Positions 1-12,103 are shown, numbered from the stretch's first letter. The stretch: DNA of 64,000 bases from Deltaproteobacteria bacterium (GCA_016218825.1 JACRCV010000099.1:124001-188000), one strand, 5' to 3'. The notes: generated from the letters alone by a model not told the origin. Numbers and translations: made by a program.

Positions 1-1
1 G

Positions 2-937
2 TGGGGCCGGGTCGTTTGCCTGCTCGACGCGGGCGCCGGCTTTCACCCGGAGCTCAGCGGCCGCGACAACGTGTTTCTCTACGGGGCGTTGCTCGGGATG
101 CGCAAGGCCGAGATCCGGACGCGTTTCGACGACATCGTCGACTTTGCCGGCGTCGCGCCGTTCGTCGACACGGCCCTGAAGTTCTTCTCCGCCGGCATGG
201 CGATGCGGCTGGCGTTTGCGGTGGCGGTTGGGTTTGACGCCGAGATCCTGGTGGTCGACGAGGTCCTCGCGGTCGGGGACCGCGAGTTCTATCGCCGTTG
301 CCTGGCGAAGGTCGCGAGCGTCGTGCAACAGGGGCGGACGGTCGTGTTTGTCAGCCATGATCTGGCGGCGGTGCGGACCCTGACCACCCGGGCGCTGTGG
401 CTCGAGCGCGGCCGGCTGGTCGCCGACGGGCGCACCGCCGAGGTGATCGAGGCCTACAGCAAGGACGCCACGCCGCTCGGCCGGGTATTCGCCCGGAGCG
501 GGCCGGTCGCTGAACCCCAGATCCGACGGGTCACGGTCGTCACCTCGGAGGGCGACGGCCGACAGCGCCACGGGGCGCCGATGACCATCGAGATCGCGGC
601 CGGCGCGAGCAGCGCCTGGCGCTACGCCGGGGTCGGAGTGCAAATCCTGAACGACCTGCAACAGCCGGTGGCCGGGCTGCGCCTCGAGGCGAGCGCCCTC
701 GGAGGCGGAGAGGTCGCGGCGGGGCTCGAGGTCTGCTGTCGCGTGCCACGGCTGCACCTGTGCGGCGGGCGGTACTCGCTTCGGGTGCGATTGCTTAGTG
801 GCGTGCGCGGCGAGGCGCTCGACCAGGTGGAGGGCGTCTGCGCGTTCGCGGTCGCGCACGAGGCGGGCGCGGTGGCTCAGGACGCGATGTACCTCGAGGA
901 CGCCGTCTGGACGCTCAGCGGCCCGCGTAGCAGCTGA
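2..937 (+). CDS. Polysaccharide ABC exporter ATP-binding protein, Wzt/TagH-like (5' truncated)
   Basis: The gene enters from the left edge, so Walker A and the start are missing. The first visible codons read through a GRDNVFLYGALLGM stretch typical of Wzt/KpsT/TagH ATPases. Next come the signature-like FSAGMAMRLAFAVA, Walker B ILVVDEVLAVGD and the H-loop FVSHD. About 150 C-terminal residues, predicted mostly beta, fit a Wzt-type carbohydrate-recognition domain. It should couple ATP hydrolysis to export of an undecaprenyl-linked O-antigen or capsule chain, with a permease presumably just outside the window. It converges with, and overlaps by 23 bases, the glycosyltransferase on the other strand, which supports a surface-polysaccharide role. 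The family call is firm; the substrate is unknown. Confidence 0.85.
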   Translation, partial: WGRVVCLLDAGAGFHPELSGRDNVFLYGALLGMRKAEIRTRFDDIVDFAGVAPFVDTALKFFSAGMAMRLAFAVAVGFDAEILVVDEVLAVGDREFYRRCLAKVASVVQQGRTVVFVSHDLAAVRTLTTRALWLERGRLVADGRTAEVIEAYSKDATPLGRVFARSGPVAEPQIRRVTVVTSEGDGRQRHGAPMTIEIAAGASSAWRYAGVGVQILNDLQQPVAGLRLEASALGGGEVAAGLEVCCRVPRLHLCGGRYSLRVRLLSGVRGEALDQVEGVCAFAVAHEAGAVAQDAMYLEDAVWTLSGPRSS

Positions 938-1985
938 CCACCGCGTCGATGTAGGCGGCGAGAGAGAAGCGCTCGGCGACGGTGCGACGCGCCGCGGCGC
1001 CGAGCTTCCTGGCGCGCTCGGCGTCGGTGAGGAGCGCGTACATCGCGGCGGCGAGCGCCTCCGGATCTTCGGGAGGAACCAGCCAGCCGTTCTCCGCGTG
1101 GGTGAGGATCTCGGGCACCCCGCCGACCGCGGTCGCGATACACGGCAAGCCGGCAGCCATCGCCTCCAACAAGCTGAGGGGCGCCGCCTCGGCGCGGGAC
1201 GGCAGCACGTAGAGGCGTGCCTCGGCGAGGTGGTTCGAGACCTCGGGGCGCGGCAATGCGCCGTAGAACGTGACGCGGTCCCTGATCTCCAGCCGCGCCG
1301 CGAGGCGGCGCAGGGCCGGCAACGCGCTGCCGGCGCCGATCAGCAGCAGGCGCAGCTCTGCGGCCGGGAGCCGCTCGCACAGCTCTGCGAAGGCCGAGAG
1401 CAGCAGGTCGTGGCCTTTGACGGTCTCGAGACGACCAACGGCCACGATGGCGCCGGTGGGGCGGGATCGACCCGAGGACTTCGCAGGCCCAACGGCGGGC
1501 ACGCCGGGAAAGACGACGCACAAGCGCTCGGGCGCCACCCCGCGCCCTCGCAGGCCGGCCTCGACCGCGGCCGAGACGCACAGGACCTGGTGAAAGCCGC
1601 GATAGATCCAGGGCTCGAGCACGCGGTGCCGGCGGGACATCCAGAAGCCGGTGTCATGCCGGGTGGAGAGTCGGCGTGGCACCGCGAACAGCCGGCCGAG
1701 GACGCTGCCGACCAGGTCGGCGTAGTAGAAGTGAGTGTGGAGGGCGTCGGCGCGCAAGAGATCGAGCAGGAACGCTGGCCAGCGCCAGCAGGTCGGGAAG
1801 CCGAGCCAGGTGAGGCGACGCACCGGCACGTTCAGGCGCGCGAGCTCGGCGGCGAGGGGGCCGCCACGGGTCAGCAGATAGACGGTCGGTGCGTAGCGCC
1901 GCCGGTCCAGGTGCGTGACCAGATCGACCAGGAGGCGCTCGCCGCCGCCGCGAACCAGGCCGTTGATCAGGTGGACGACACGCAC
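915..1985 (-). CDS. GT-B fold glycosyltransferase (GT4 family-like)
   Basis: A 356-residue protein if translation starts at the GTG at 1985, just after the stop of the upstream glycosyltransferase. A longer open frame exists, but its extra N-terminus is low-complexity Arg/Pro/Ser and overlaps the neighbour. The protein opens with VRVVHLINGLVRGGGERLLV, the usual N-terminal Rossmann strand and glycine loop of GT4 enzymes. It has the GRLETVKGHDLLLSAF region and the donor-binding EAAPLSLLEAMAAGLPCIA motif followed by GGVPEIL. It probably transfers a nucleotide-activated sugar to a lipid-linked or protein-bound glycan at the cytoplasmic face. It is the last gene of the run starting at rho/pilB and sits beside the Wzt-like exporter. 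Acceptor and donor cannot be told from sequence. Confidence 0.85.
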   Translation of the reverse strand: MRVVHLINGLVRGGGERLLVDLVTHLDRRRYAPTVYLLTRGGPLAAELARLNVPVRRLTWLGFPTCWRWPAFLLDLLRADALHTHFYYADLVGSVLGRLFAVPRRLSTRHDTGFWMSRRHRVLEPWIYRGFHQVLCVSAAVEAGLRGRGVAPERLCVVFPGVPAVGPAKSSGRSRPTGAIVAVGRLETVKGHDLLLSAFAELCERLPAAELRLLLIGAGSALPALRRLAARLEIRDRVTFYGALPRPEVSNHLAEARLYVLPSRAEAAPLSLLEAMAAGLPCIATAVGGVPEILTHAENGWLVPPEDPEALAAAMYALLTDAERARKLGAAARRTVAERFSLAAYIDAVVSCYAGR

Positions 1986-1989
1986 CGGG

Positions 1990-3309
1990 CTAGCTCCGCG
2001 TCGCCTGGTCGAGGATGCCCGCGAGGTTGGCGGCGAGCTCGGGCCAGGCGAGGGCCCGCACTGCCTGGGCGTTCTGCGGCGGCGTCGGGAGTCGATGGCC
2101 ATCGTCGATCGCCCGCAACAGGTAGGCGGCGAGGCCGGCCACGTCGCCCGGATAAAACAGGGTCGCGCCGCCACAGCGAGTCAGGAGGTCACGGCAGTCG
2201 CCGTCCGGCACCACCGCGACGATCGGGCGACCGCTGCCGAGGTACTCGAAGACCTTGGAGGTCAACACCCAAGCCGCGCCTGCGGCCACTGACAGCACCA
2301 GGGCGTCGGCGGCGAGCATCGCGGCGGTCGCTTCGAGATGGGGTACGAAGGGCTGCAGCGTCAGCATCGAGGTCGCCGGGTGGGCGTCGCGCCAGGCGCC
2401 GATCTGAGCGCCGCTCGCCAAATCCGCGCCGCCGAGGACGCGGAGCTCTACGGCGTCGGCAATCGCCGGCCGCGCCGACAGCATCGCACCGAGCGCCGCG
2501 AGGAAGGTGTCGGGCGGCTGCAGCGGCTGCTCGAAGGTGCCGACGTACAACAGCTGCAGCGGCTTGCCCGGCGTCGGCGCCGGCGCTGCGCCGTAGTCGT
2601 CGGGATCGAAGCCGTTCGTGATCAGGTGGAGCTTTGTCTTGATCTCTGCCGGGTATCTTCCGGCGAGGGCCGACAGCGTGCCCGGGGTGAGCGCCACGAT
2701 CTCTCGGGCGCAGGACAGCACCAGGGCCTCGAGCCAGCCGTCGAGCCGCAGGCGCCAGGGGCGGGTCTGCCGGCGAAAGCTGTTGCCGCGCCACGGGTCG
2801 CGCAGCTCCACGACCCACGGCAGCCCGGTCTGGCGGGCGATGGCGAGCCCCGCGAGGTGGACCGAATAGGGAAACGACGAGGTGAAGAGCGCGTCATAAG
2901 GACGCGCGCGGGCGAGCGCCCCGCCCCGCCGCCAGGCCGCCGTCGCCCAGAGCAGGTACTCGTCCGGGATGCTGACGGTGTCGCGCAAACGGCGCGCCGG
3001 GCGCATCGCGAGCCGCAGCGCCTGCAGCCAGGGGGCCTGCGCGTTGTGATCCTTGGCCAGGGTGCGCACCCGGGTCGCCAGCGTGCTCGCGGCGGTGGTG
3101 CGGCCGACGCGGACGACGGTGGTCGAGCCGAGCTCCGCCGCCAGGCTCTGGTCCGGGTACCACCCGGCCCGCCCGCCGGGCGCGATGACGTCGACCTCCC
3201 AGCCGTGGCGCGGCAGGTGTTTGAAGAGCTTCACCATCCGGACCGCCCCCGGGCCGCCGAACGGGGGGAAGACGCCGGCAACCGCGAGCAAGCGCCTCGC
3301 GGTCCTCAT
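1990..3309 (-). CDS. Glycosyltransferase, GT4-like
   Basis: A 439-residue protein. The N-terminus [19 protein letters not shown] resembles GT4 proteins of the WcaI/WbuB type. Further signals are [10 protein letters not shown], a linker near [10 protein letters not shown], the second-domain start LLYVGTF and a C-terminal [20 protein letters not shown] donor site. Its ATG overlaps the pilR stop by four bases (3306-3309), so translation is probably coupled to pilR. The next glycosyltransferase begins about five bases after its stop. The pair may decorate a surface polysaccharide or a pilus-linked glycan; the second idea is only positional inference. Confidence 0.83.
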   Translation of the reverse strand: MRTARRLLAVAGVFPPFGGPGAVRMVKLFKHLPRHGWEVDVIAPGGRAGWYPDQSLAAELGSTTVVRVGRTTAASTLATRVRTLAKDHNAQAPWLQALRLAMRPARRLRDTVSIPDEYLLWATAAWRRGGALARARPYDALFTSSFPYSVHLAGLAIARQTGLPWVVELRDPWRGNSFRRQTRPWRLRLDGWLEALVLSCAREIVALTPGTLSALAGRYPAEIKTKLHLITNGFDPDDYGAAPAPTPGKPLQLLYVGTFEQPLQPPDTFLAALGAMLSARPAIADAVELRVLGGADLASGAQIGAWRDAHPATSMLTLQPFVPHLEATAAMLAADALVLSVAAGAAWVLTSKVFEYLGSGRPIVAVVPDGDCRDLLTRCGGATLFYPGDVAGLAAYLLRAIDDGHRLPTPPQNAQAVRALAWPELAANLAGILDQATRS

Positions 3310-4709
3310 CGCCGGTCACTGTCAGCGTCGGGCTCCGCGGTCGTCTGTAGCCCGAGTTTTTGCAGGCGATAGCGCAGCGAGCGCAGCGACAGTCCGAGGA
3401 GCTCGGCGGCGCGGGTCTTGACGCCGCCGGCGCGTGTCAGCGCGGTCTTCAAGAGACGCCGCTCGAGGCCTTGGACCGTCGCCTCGAAGTCGATGCCACC
3501 CTCGGGGATCGTCACGTCGGCCGCCGCGGCCAGCGGCGCGGTGCCGCGAACCTCCTCGGGGAGGTCGGCGAGCTGGATCGCGTCGCCGCCAGCGAGGATC
3601 ACCGCGCGTTCCATCAGGTTCTGCAGCTCGCGGACGTTGCCGGGAAAGCGGTAGCCGCAGAGGGCGCGGACCGTCTCGGGGGCGACGTCGCGAACCTCCT
3701 TGCCCATGCTCTCGGCGTACTTGAGCACGAAGGCGCGCGCCAACGTCGGGATGTCGTCCTGCCGTTCGCGCAGCGGTGGCAGCCGGAGGCGGACGACGTT
3801 CAGGCGGTAGAACAGGTCTTCGCGGAAGCGGCCCGCCTGCACCCGGGCCTGCAGATCGTGGTTGGTCGCCGCGAGGACGCGGACGTCGACCGGCCGTTCG
3901 TGCTCCTCGCCGACGCGGCGAACCTTGCGCTCCTGCAAGACCCGGAGGAGCTTGACCTGCATGGAGAGCGGCAACTCGCCGATCTCGTCGAAGAGCAGGG
4001 TGCCGGCGGTCGCGGTCTCGAACAGCCCCGGGCGGCTGCGGTTGGCGCCGGTGAAGGCGCCGGCGGCGTGACCGAAGAGCTCCGACTCGAGCAGCGTCTC
4101 CGGGATGGCGCCGCAGTTCACGGCGACGAACGGCCCGGCGTGGCGTGGGCTGGCGGCGTGGATGGCGCGGGCGACGAGCTCCTTGCCGGTGCCGCTCTCG
4201 CCCTCGATCAAGACGCTGGCCGGCGTCGGCGCGACCTTGGCGAGCAGCGCCATCAGCTCGGCCATGCCGGTGCTCTTGCCGACGATGTGGGCGAGGTTGT
4301 GATCGCCCTTGAGCTGGGCCCGGAGCGCCCGGTTCTCGCGCAGCAGCGTGAGCTTCTCGAGCGCCTTCTGGGTCAGCGCCCGGGTCTCTTCGACCTTGAA
4401 GGGCTTGAGCTGGTAGTCGTAAGCCCCGATCCGCATGGCGCCGACCGCGGTCTCGGTGGTCGCGAACGCGGTCATCATGATGACCTGGACGTCCGGCTCG
4501 TGCTCCTTGAGCCAGGCGAGCACCTCCATGCCGGAGCCGTCCGGGAGCTTTAGATCGACGAACACCAGCTCGGCGACGCCTTCGCCACAACGCTGCAGCG
4601 CCTGCTTGACGCTGGCGGCGGTGGTGACGACGTGGCCCTCGCGCTCGAGCAAGATCTGCAGAAACTCGCGCATCGAGCGCTCATCGTCGACCACCAGGAT
4701 GTTCGCCAC
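3306..4709 (-). CDS. pilR: Sigma-54 dependent response regulator PilR
   Basis: A 467-residue NtrC-class regulator. The receiver domain (about 1-120) has the acidic pocket DDE at 8-10 and the phosphoacceptor D52 in FVDLKLPDG. The AAA+ domain has Walker A GESGTGKE (about 170-177), the sigma-54 contact loop GAFTGA (about 217-222) and Walker [10 protein letters not shown]. The C-terminal Fis-type helix-turn-helix lies near residues 430-455 ([17 protein letters not shown]). It lies directly downstream of the PilS-like kinase in a pil cluster, so the PilR assignment is strong. In known systems PilR drives pilA transcription with RpoN; no pilA lies in this window. It is coupled by overlap to a glycosyltransferase gene, which is unusual. 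Confidence 0.93.
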   Translation of the reverse strand: MANILVVDDERSMREFLQILLEREGHVVTTAASVKQALQRCGEGVAELVFVDLKLPDGSGMEVLAWLKEHEPDVQVIMMTAFATTETAVGAMRIGAYDYQLKPFKVEETRALTQKALEKLTLLRENRALRAQLKGDHNLAHIVGKSTGMAELMALLAKVAPTPASVLIEGESGTGKELVARAIHAASPRHAGPFVAVNCGAIPETLLESELFGHAAGAFTGANRSRPGLFETATAGTLLFDEIGELPLSMQVKLLRVLQERKVRRVGEEHERPVDVRVLAATNHDLQARVQAGRFREDLFYRLNVVRLRLPPLRERQDDIPTLARAFVLKYAESMGKEVRDVAPETVRALCGYRFPGNVRELQNLMERAVILAGGDAIQLADLPEEVRGTAPLAAAADVTIPEGGIDFEATVQGLERRLLKTALTRAGGVKTRAAELLGLSLRSLRYRLQKLGLQTTAEPDADSDRR

Positions 4710-4764
4710 CGGCTGATGCTACCCTCGGGCCCATGCGGCGACAAGGCGGGGCCGGCCGCGTGCT

Positions 4765-6378
4765 TCAACGGCCGGTGCAGGGCAGCACGACCTCGACCCG
4801 CGTCCCACCGCCGTTCGCGGCGTCGAGGGCGATGCTGCCGTGGTGCGCGCTGACGATGCGCTCGACGATGGCCAGGCCGAGGCCGCTGCCGGAGGCCTTG
4901 GTGGTGAAGAACGGCTCGAAGAGATGCTCGCGCGCCGCGGCGCTCAAGCCGCTGCCGTGATCGCGGACGGTGATGGCGACGGCCGGGCCGGTCGGTTGGC
5001 TGACCGGCGTCAAGCTCACCTCGACCGCGCCGCCGGGCGCGGACGCCTCGAGGGCGTTGCGCAGCAGGTTCCACAGGGTCTGGCGCAGCTGCCCCGGATC
5101 GACCTCGGCCTCGACGCGGCCGGTGGCGGCGATGGAGATCTCGTGCGCCGCCCAGGCGCCGTCGGTTCGCAGGACCTCGCAGACCTCGGTGGCCAGCGCC
5201 TGCAGGTCTACCCGCGAGCGTTGCGGCACGGTCGGGCGGGCATAGACCAGGAAGTCGCTCACCAGCGCATTCAGTCGTTGGATCTCGCGCAGGATGATGG
5301 CCTCGAGCTTGTGGCGTTCGACCTCGCTCGCGCCGCGCAACAGCTCGACGGCGCCGGAGATCGCCGCCAGGGGGTTGCGGAGCTCGTGGGCGATGCCCGC
5401 GGCCATCTGGCCGATCGACGCCATTCGCTCTTTCAAGCGCAGGGTCTGCTGCAACGCTTTGACGTCGGTGCGATCCTCGAGGACCAGCGCCAAGCGCGGT
5501 CGGGCCGGCGATTCGGCGCCGGCGTTCGGGAGGGTGACCGCGGCGCGGCTCAAGAAGAGGTGGCGCTCCTGACCCGCGAGCGGCACCGCGGTCTCGGCGC
5601 TGTCGGCGGCGCCGTGGAGGAAGGCGGTCAACACCGGCGGGCAGGGGCCACGGACCAGGTCGGCGGCCGAGATCTGGAGGATGCGGGCCGCGGCGCTGTT
5701 CGCGGACAGGATCTGGCCGTCGGGAGCCACGCTCACCACTCCGACCGGCAGCGACTCGAGCACCGCGCCGTGGAAGGCCTCGGCGTGCGACAGGCTGGCG
5801 CGGGCAGCGCTGGCGGCGCTGCGGGCGGACTCGAGCTGCGCCGCGAGGTGTCCGGCGAGCAACGCCATCAGGTAGAACGCCGCCAGGTGGGTCACGACGG
5901 CGTTGATGAACTCCAGCGGGTCGGGCAGCGGCGCGAGGTTCGCCGCGGCCACCCCGTAGAGCTGCAGGGTCAGCTGCAGGCCATAGGCGACGCTGGCCAT
6001 CGACGCGACCGCGAGCGCCACCCGCCGGCCGCCGATGATGGCGCCGTCGAGGATCGCGAGCAGGTAGAGGAAGGAGAACGCCGAGCCGATGCCGCCGGTC
6101 GCCTGGACGACCATCAGCGCCGCGGCGATCGCCGTCACCAGGTGGGCGGTAGAGATCGCGATCGGCGACATGCCGCTCTTCAACAGCACCCCCAACAGGA
6201 CGACGACGACGTAGGTGCCGATGGTGACGGCGTAGAGGACGTTGGCGAGGCGGGCGACCGGCCAATCGGCGAGGTCGGCGACCAGGGTCAACGCGAGCAG
6301 CGCCGTCGCGACGACGCCGCGGAACACCAACAGCCAGGGGAGGCGTCGGGCCAGGTCACCTTCCAGCTCGCGCGCCAT
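4765..6378 (-). CDS. pilS: Sensor histidine kinase PilS
   Basis: A 537-residue membrane histidine kinase. About six hydrophobic segments occupy residues 13-180, as in PilS, which senses pilin in the membrane in characterised bacteria. A PAS-like domain covers about 200-310, with the ESLPVGVVSVAPDGQIL opening. The H-box AGIAHELRNPLAAISG places the phosphorylated His near residue 331. The ATPase part shows the N-box NLLRNALEAS, the G1 box VRDHGSGLS, the F-box FEPFFTTK and the G2 box GSGLGLAIV. It lies 55 bases upstream of pilR and just downstream of pilC in the same orientation. No key residue appears lost. Confidence 0.92.
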   Translation of the reverse strand: MARELEGDLARRLPWLLVFRGVVATALLALTLVADLADWPVARLANVLYAVTIGTYVVVVLLGVLLKSGMSPIAISTAHLVTAIAAALMVVQATGGIGSAFSFLYLLAILDGAIIGGRRVALAVASMASVAYGLQLTLQLYGVAAANLAPLPDPLEFINAVVTHLAAFYLMALLAGHLAAQLESARSAASAARASLSHAEAFHGAVLESLPVGVVSVAPDGQILSANSAAARILQISAADLVRGPCPPVLTAFLHGAADSAETAVPLAGQERHLFLSRAAVTLPNAGAESPARPRLALVLEDRTDVKALQQTLRLKERMASIGQMAAGIAHELRNPLAAISGAVELLRGASEVERHKLEAIILREIQRLNALVSDFLVYARPTVPQRSRVDLQALATEVCEVLRTDGAWAAHEISIAATGRVEAEVDPGQLRQTLWNLLRNALEASAPGGAVEVSLTPVSQPTGPAVAITVRDHGSGLSAAAREHLFEPFFTTKASGSGLGLAIVERIVSAHHGSIALDAANGGGTRVEVVLPCTGR

Positions 6379-6399
6379 CAGGGGACTCGCGGGATGGAG

Positions 6400-7608
6400 C
6401 TACTTGCCGACGGCGCCGGCCATGCTGAAGACCGGGAGGTACATCGAGATGACCAGGCCGCCCAAGACCACGGAGAGGAACGCCATGATCAGCGGCTCGA
6501 GCATCGCCATCATCGTGCCGACCGCGGCGTCGACCTCGTCGTCGTAGAAGTCGGCGATCTTGTTGAGCATCGTGTCCATCGCCCCCGACGACTCGCCGAC
6601 CGAGATCATCTGCACCACCATCGGTGGGAACACCGGGATCTCGGAGAGCGGCTGCGCCATCGTCTTGCCTTCGGAGATCTTGGCGCGCACCACCCGCAGG
6701 CCGCGCTCGACGACGGTGTTGCCGGCGGTGGCGGCGACGATCTCCAGCGCTTCGAGGATCGGCACCCCGGACGACAGCATCGTGCCGAGGGTGCGGGTGA
6801 ACTTGGCGACCGCGACCTTCTGCACCAGCGGCCCGACGCCGGGCGCCTTCAACAGCACCCGGTCGAAGATCTCGCGGCCGGTCGTGTTGCGCAAAAAGGC
6901 ACGGAAGCCGAGGACCAGGCCGGCGATGGCGAGCAAGATCCAGATGATGTTCCGACGGGTGAACTCGCTCATGTCGACGACCATCTGCGTCGGGGCGGGC
7001 AGGGCGCTACCGAAGTCCTGGAACATCTTCTGGAAGATCGGGATCACGAACACCAGCAGGACGACGGTCACCGCCCCCGACACCCCGATGACCAGCGTCG
7101 GGTAGACCATGGCGCTCTTGACCTGCTTGACGAGCTTCATGTTCTTTTCAATGTACTGCGCCAAACGGTTGAGGATGGTGTCGAGGACGCCGCCGGCCTC
7201 GCCCGCGGCGACCAGGTTGACGAACAGACGGTCGAAGACCTTGGGGTGCTTCTTCAACGAGTCGGCGAGGGTGCCGCCGGACTCGACGCCCGCCTTGACG
7301 TCCTGCAACACGCGGCGGAACTCGGGGTTCTCCATCTGCGAGCCGAGGATGTCGAGGCACTGCACCAGCGGCAGGCCGGCGTCGATCATCGTCGCGAACT
7401 GCCGCGTGAAGACCACGAGCTCCTTGGTGGTGATGGCGCCGCTCCCCGGGAGCTTCAACGACAGCTGCATCGGCTTCTTCTTGACCTTGGCGCCCTGGAG
7501 ATTCTGGGAGCGCAAGCGCTGCAGCACGATCTGCGGGTTCGCCGCATCCATTTCGCCGCGCAGCGACTCGCCGGTTCGTTGTCGGGCTTCCCAAATGAAG
7601 ACTGGCAT
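6400..7608 (-). CDS. pilC: Type IV pilus inner-membrane platform protein PilC
   Basis: A 402-residue GspF/PilC protein with two T2SSF domains (about 65-190 and 270-395). Membrane segments fall near 168-190, 222-240 and 368-395. The N-terminus begins MPVFIWEARQRTG, the usual short cytosolic start of the family, and RQFATMIDAGLPLVQCLDIL is the first-domain signature. It forms the inner-membrane platform on which PilB drives extension and PilT drives retraction. It lies 30 bases downstream of pilT and 21 bases upstream of pilS. Length and motifs are normal. Confidence 0.95.
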   Translation of the reverse strand: MPVFIWEARQRTGESLRGEMDAANPQIVLQRLRSQNLQGAKVKKKPMQLSLKLPGSGAITTKELVVFTRQFATMIDAGLPLVQCLDILGSQMENPEFRRVLQDVKAGVESGGTLADSLKKHPKVFDRLFVNLVAAGEAGGVLDTILNRLAQYIEKNMKLVKQVKSAMVYPTLVIGVSGAVTVVLLVFVIPIFQKMFQDFGSALPAPTQMVVDMSEFTRRNIIWILLAIAGLVLGFRAFLRNTTGREIFDRVLLKAPGVGPLVQKVAVAKFTRTLGTMLSSGVPILEALEIVAATAGNTVVERGLRVVRAKISEGKTMAQPLSEIPVFPPMVVQMISVGESSGAMDTMLNKIADFYDDEVDAAVGTMMAMLEPLIMAFLSVVLGGLVISMYLPVFSMAGAVGK

Positions 7609-7638
7609 CGACGTGCTCCTGGTGCGCGCGCCGCGAGC

Positions 7639-8802
7639 CTACGGGCTCGACGGTCGGGTCGGCGGGCGCGCCTGTGGCCGTTGCTGCTGGTGAACCGCGA
7701 GCAGGAGGTTCTTCAGCTCTTCGGGGTCCGAGCTGGTGTTCATCGCTTCGTCGGCGAGGATCACGTGGCGTTGTACCAAGTCCGCCAGCGCCTGGTTCAT
7801 GGTCTGCATGGCGTACTTGCCGCGCCCGACCTGCATCTGCGAGTAGATCTGATGGATCTTGTCCTCGCGGATCAAGTTGCGGATCGCCGCGGTGGGGATC
7901 AAGACCTCGCAGGCCAGCACCCGGCCGCCGCCGATCTTCGGGATCAGCTGTTGGCAGACGACGGCCTCGAGGACAAACGACAGCTGCGCCCGGATCTGGG
8001 ACTGCTGGTAGGGCGGGAAGACGTCGAGGATGCGGTTGACGGTCTGCACCGTGGAGTTGGTGTGCAGGGTGCCGAGCGCCAGGTGGCCGGTCTCCGAGAT
8101 CGTCAGCGCCGCCTCCATGGTCTCGAGATCGCGCATCTCGCCGATCAACACGACGTCGGGATCCTGGCGCAGCACGTACTTCAGCGCCTTCTTGAAGCTG
8201 TTGGTGTCGTTGCCGACCTCGCGCTGGTTGACGAGGCAGCCCTTGTGCGGGTGCAGGTACTCGATCGGATCCTCGATGGTCACCACGTGGCCGTGGCGCT
8301 CGGTGTTGATCATGTCGATCATCGAGGCCAGGGTCGTCGACTTGCCGCTGCCGGTCGGACCGGTCACCAACACCAGGCCGCGCGGCTTGCGGGCGATCTC
8401 GACCAGGACGTCGGGGACGCCGAGCTGATCGAGCTTCTTGATCTCGAACGGGATCTGGCGGAAGGCCGCGGCCACCGCGCCGCGCTGCACGTAGACGTTG
8501 GCGCGGAACCGCGCCAGGCTCTTGACGCCGAACGACAGGTCGAGCTCGTTCTCCTCTTCGAAGACGTGCTTCTGCTGGTCGGTGAGCACCGAGTAGCACA
8601 GCTGCTTGGTCTCGACCGGCGACAACGGCTCGGTCTTCAGCGGCACCAGGCGACCGTCGATGCGCAGGCGCGGCGGCGAGCCGGTGGTGATGTGGAGGTC
8701 GCTCGCCCCCTTGTCGATCATCGTCTTCAGCAGGACCTGGAGGGTCAGCTTCTGGCCGCCCATCGCGACGCCCGGCCCTCCGCCGGCAGCTTGACTGGAC
8801 AT
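7639..8802 (-). CDS. pilT: Twitching motility retraction ATPase PilT
   Basis: A 387-residue secretion ATPase. Walker A GPTGSGKST is at about 148-156, the Asp box around EDPIEYLH, Walker B DPDVVLIGEMRD at about 214-225 and the His box GTLHTNS. The PilT-specific C-terminal AIRNLIRE motif lies at about 306-313, which separates it from PilU and PilB. It powers pilus retraction, the basis of twitching or social motility. The last about 25 residues are a Gln/Pro-rich tail (HQQQRPQARPPTRPSSP), somewhat longer than usual. It sits between pilB and pilC as in Myxococcus-type clusters. Confidence 0.95.
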   Translation of the reverse strand: MSSQAAGGGPGVAMGGQKLTLQVLLKTMIDKGASDLHITTGSPPRLRIDGRLVPLKTEPLSPVETKQLCYSVLTDQQKHVFEEENELDLSFGVKSLARFRANVYVQRGAVAAAFRQIPFEIKKLDQLGVPDVLVEIARKPRGLVLVTGPTGSGKSTTLASMIDMINTERHGHVVTIEDPIEYLHPHKGCLVNQREVGNDTNSFKKALKYVLRQDPDVVLIGEMRDLETMEAALTISETGHLALGTLHTNSTVQTVNRILDVFPPYQQSQIRAQLSFVLEAVVCQQLIPKIGGGRVLACEVLIPTAAIRNLIREDKIHQIYSQMQVGRGKYAMQTMNQALADLVQRHVILADEAMNTSSDPEELKNLLLAVHQQQRPQARPPTRPSSP

Positions 8803-8834
8803 CGACGACCTCCTCGCGGCGCGAGACGAGAACC

Positions 8835-10532
<1,698 letters not shown>

Positions 10533-10573
10533 GGCCTCGCCACACTCCTTTCCGACGCCGCGACCAGTTGCTG

Positions 10574-11857
10574 CTACGTGGACATCGAGTCGAGGAACTC
10601 CTTGTTGGTCTTCGAGCCTTTGACCTTGGAGATCAAGAACTCCATGGAGTCGATGACGTTCAGCGGATGCAACAGCTGCCGCAGGATCCACACCCGGTTC
10701 AAGATGCTCGCCTCGAGCAGCAGCTCCTCCTTACGGGTCGACGAGCGGTTGATGTCCATCGTCGGGAAGATGCGCTTCTCCATCAGCTTGCGGTCGAGGT
10801 GGAGCTCGGAGTTGCCGGTGCCCTTGAACTCCTCGAAGATCACCTCGTCCATACGGCTGCCGGTGTCGACGAGCGCGGTGCCGATGATCGTCAGCGAGCC
10901 GCCCTCTTCGACGTTGCGCGCCGCGCCGAAGAAGCGCTTCGGCTTGTGCAGCGCGTTGGAGTCGACGCCGCCGGACAAGATCTTGCCGGACGGCGGCACC
11001 ACGGTGTTGTACGCGCGCGCCAGACGGGTGATCGAGTCGAGGAGGATCACGACGTCGTGGCCGTGCTCCACCAGGCGCTTGGCCTTCTCGATCACCATCT
11101 CCGCGACCTGCACGTGACGGGACGCGGGCTCGTCGAAGGTCGAGCTGACCACCTCGCCTTTGACCGAGCGCTGCATGTCGGTCACCTCTTCGGGGCGCTC
11201 GTCGATCAAGAGCACGATGAGGTAGACCTCGGGGTGGTTGGTGGTGATGGCGTTGGCGATGTTCTGCAGCATCACCGTCTTGCCGGCCCTGGGGGGCGAG
11301 ACGATCAGCGCCCGCTGGCCTTTGCCGATCGGCACCAACAGGTCGATGATCCGCGTCGACAGGTTCGACGGATCGTACTCGAGGTTGAACTTCTTGTTGG
11401 GGTAGAGCGGCGTCAGGTTGTCGAACAGGATCTTGTCGCGCGCCTTCTCGGGCGCGTCGAAGTTGACCTTGTCGACCTTCAACAGCGCGTAGTAGCGCTC
11501 CGAGTCCTTCGGCGGCCGGATCTGACCGCTCACCGAGTCTCCGGTGCGCAAGCCGAGGCGGCGCACCTGCGACGGCGACACGTAGATGTCGTCCGGGCCC
11601 GGGAGGTAGTTGTAGTCAGGGGCGCGCAGGAAGCCGTAGCCGTCCGGCAGGGTCTCGAGGACGCCGTCGGAGTAAACCGTGCCGTTGTTCTCCGAGTGCT
11701 TCTGCAGGAGCGCGAAGATCAGATCCTGCTTGCGCATCCCGGCCGCGCCCTCGATGCCGAGGTCGGTCGCCGCCTTGGCGAGGTCGCCGTGCTTCTTCTT
11801 CTTCAGATCTTCAAGATGAACAACGCCGTCTTTGCCTAATTCTTTGCCTGCTGACAT
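10574..11857 (-). CDS. rho: Transcription termination factor Rho
   Basis: A 427-residue Rho of standard length. The N-terminal Rho-N helical domain (about 12-52) is followed by the cold-shock-like RNA-binding domain with [20 protein letters not shown] (about 74-93). Walker A SPPRAGKT lies near 187-194, then [16 protein letters not shown], the Q-loop [14 protein letters not shown] and the R-loop/secondary RNA site around [20 protein letters not shown]. It is an RNA-dependent ATPase and helicase that ends transcription. It precedes pilB by about 40 bases on the same strand, so it may head or lead into the pil transcript. The start at 11857 keeps a normal Rho N-terminus. Confidence 0.97.
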   Translation of the reverse strand: MSAGKELGKDGVVHLEDLKKKKHGDLAKAATDLGIEGAAGMRKQDLIFALLQKHSENNGTVYSDGVLETLPDGYGFLRAPDYNYLPGPDDIYVSPSQVRRLGLRTGDSVSGQIRPPKDSERYYALLKVDKVNFDAPEKARDKILFDNLTPLYPNKKFNLEYDPSNLSTRIIDLLVPIGKGQRALIVSPPRAGKTVMLQNIANAITTNHPEVYLIVLLIDERPEEVTDMQRSVKGEVVSSTFDEPASRHVQVAEMVIEKAKRLVEHGHDVVILLDSITRLARAYNTVVPPSGKILSGGVDSNALHKPKRFFGAARNVEEGGSLTIIGTALVDTGSRMDEVIFEEFKGTGNSELHLDRKLMEKRIFPTMDINRSSTRKEELLLEASILNRVWILRQLLHPLNVIDSMEFLISKVKGSKTNKEFLDSMST

Positions 11858-12103
11858 GGCACTCGCCCCGAATTCCCGCGACCAGTCGCCCTTGCTCGCG
11901 GGGGCTGGAGATAACAGGTGATGACGGGCCGGGACGTTGGGCGATGACTGGTTGGACCCCGAACCCGCTGACGCCTACTCGTTCAACTAGAGGATTGGAG
12001 CGGAGGCGCTCCGCTCGGCTGCCTGTTTGGCACAGGTCACCGCGTGCCGTCAAGCGACTTGGTGCGCCGACCCGGTCCTAGGCAGGCCGCACGCGTCCCT
12101 GGT

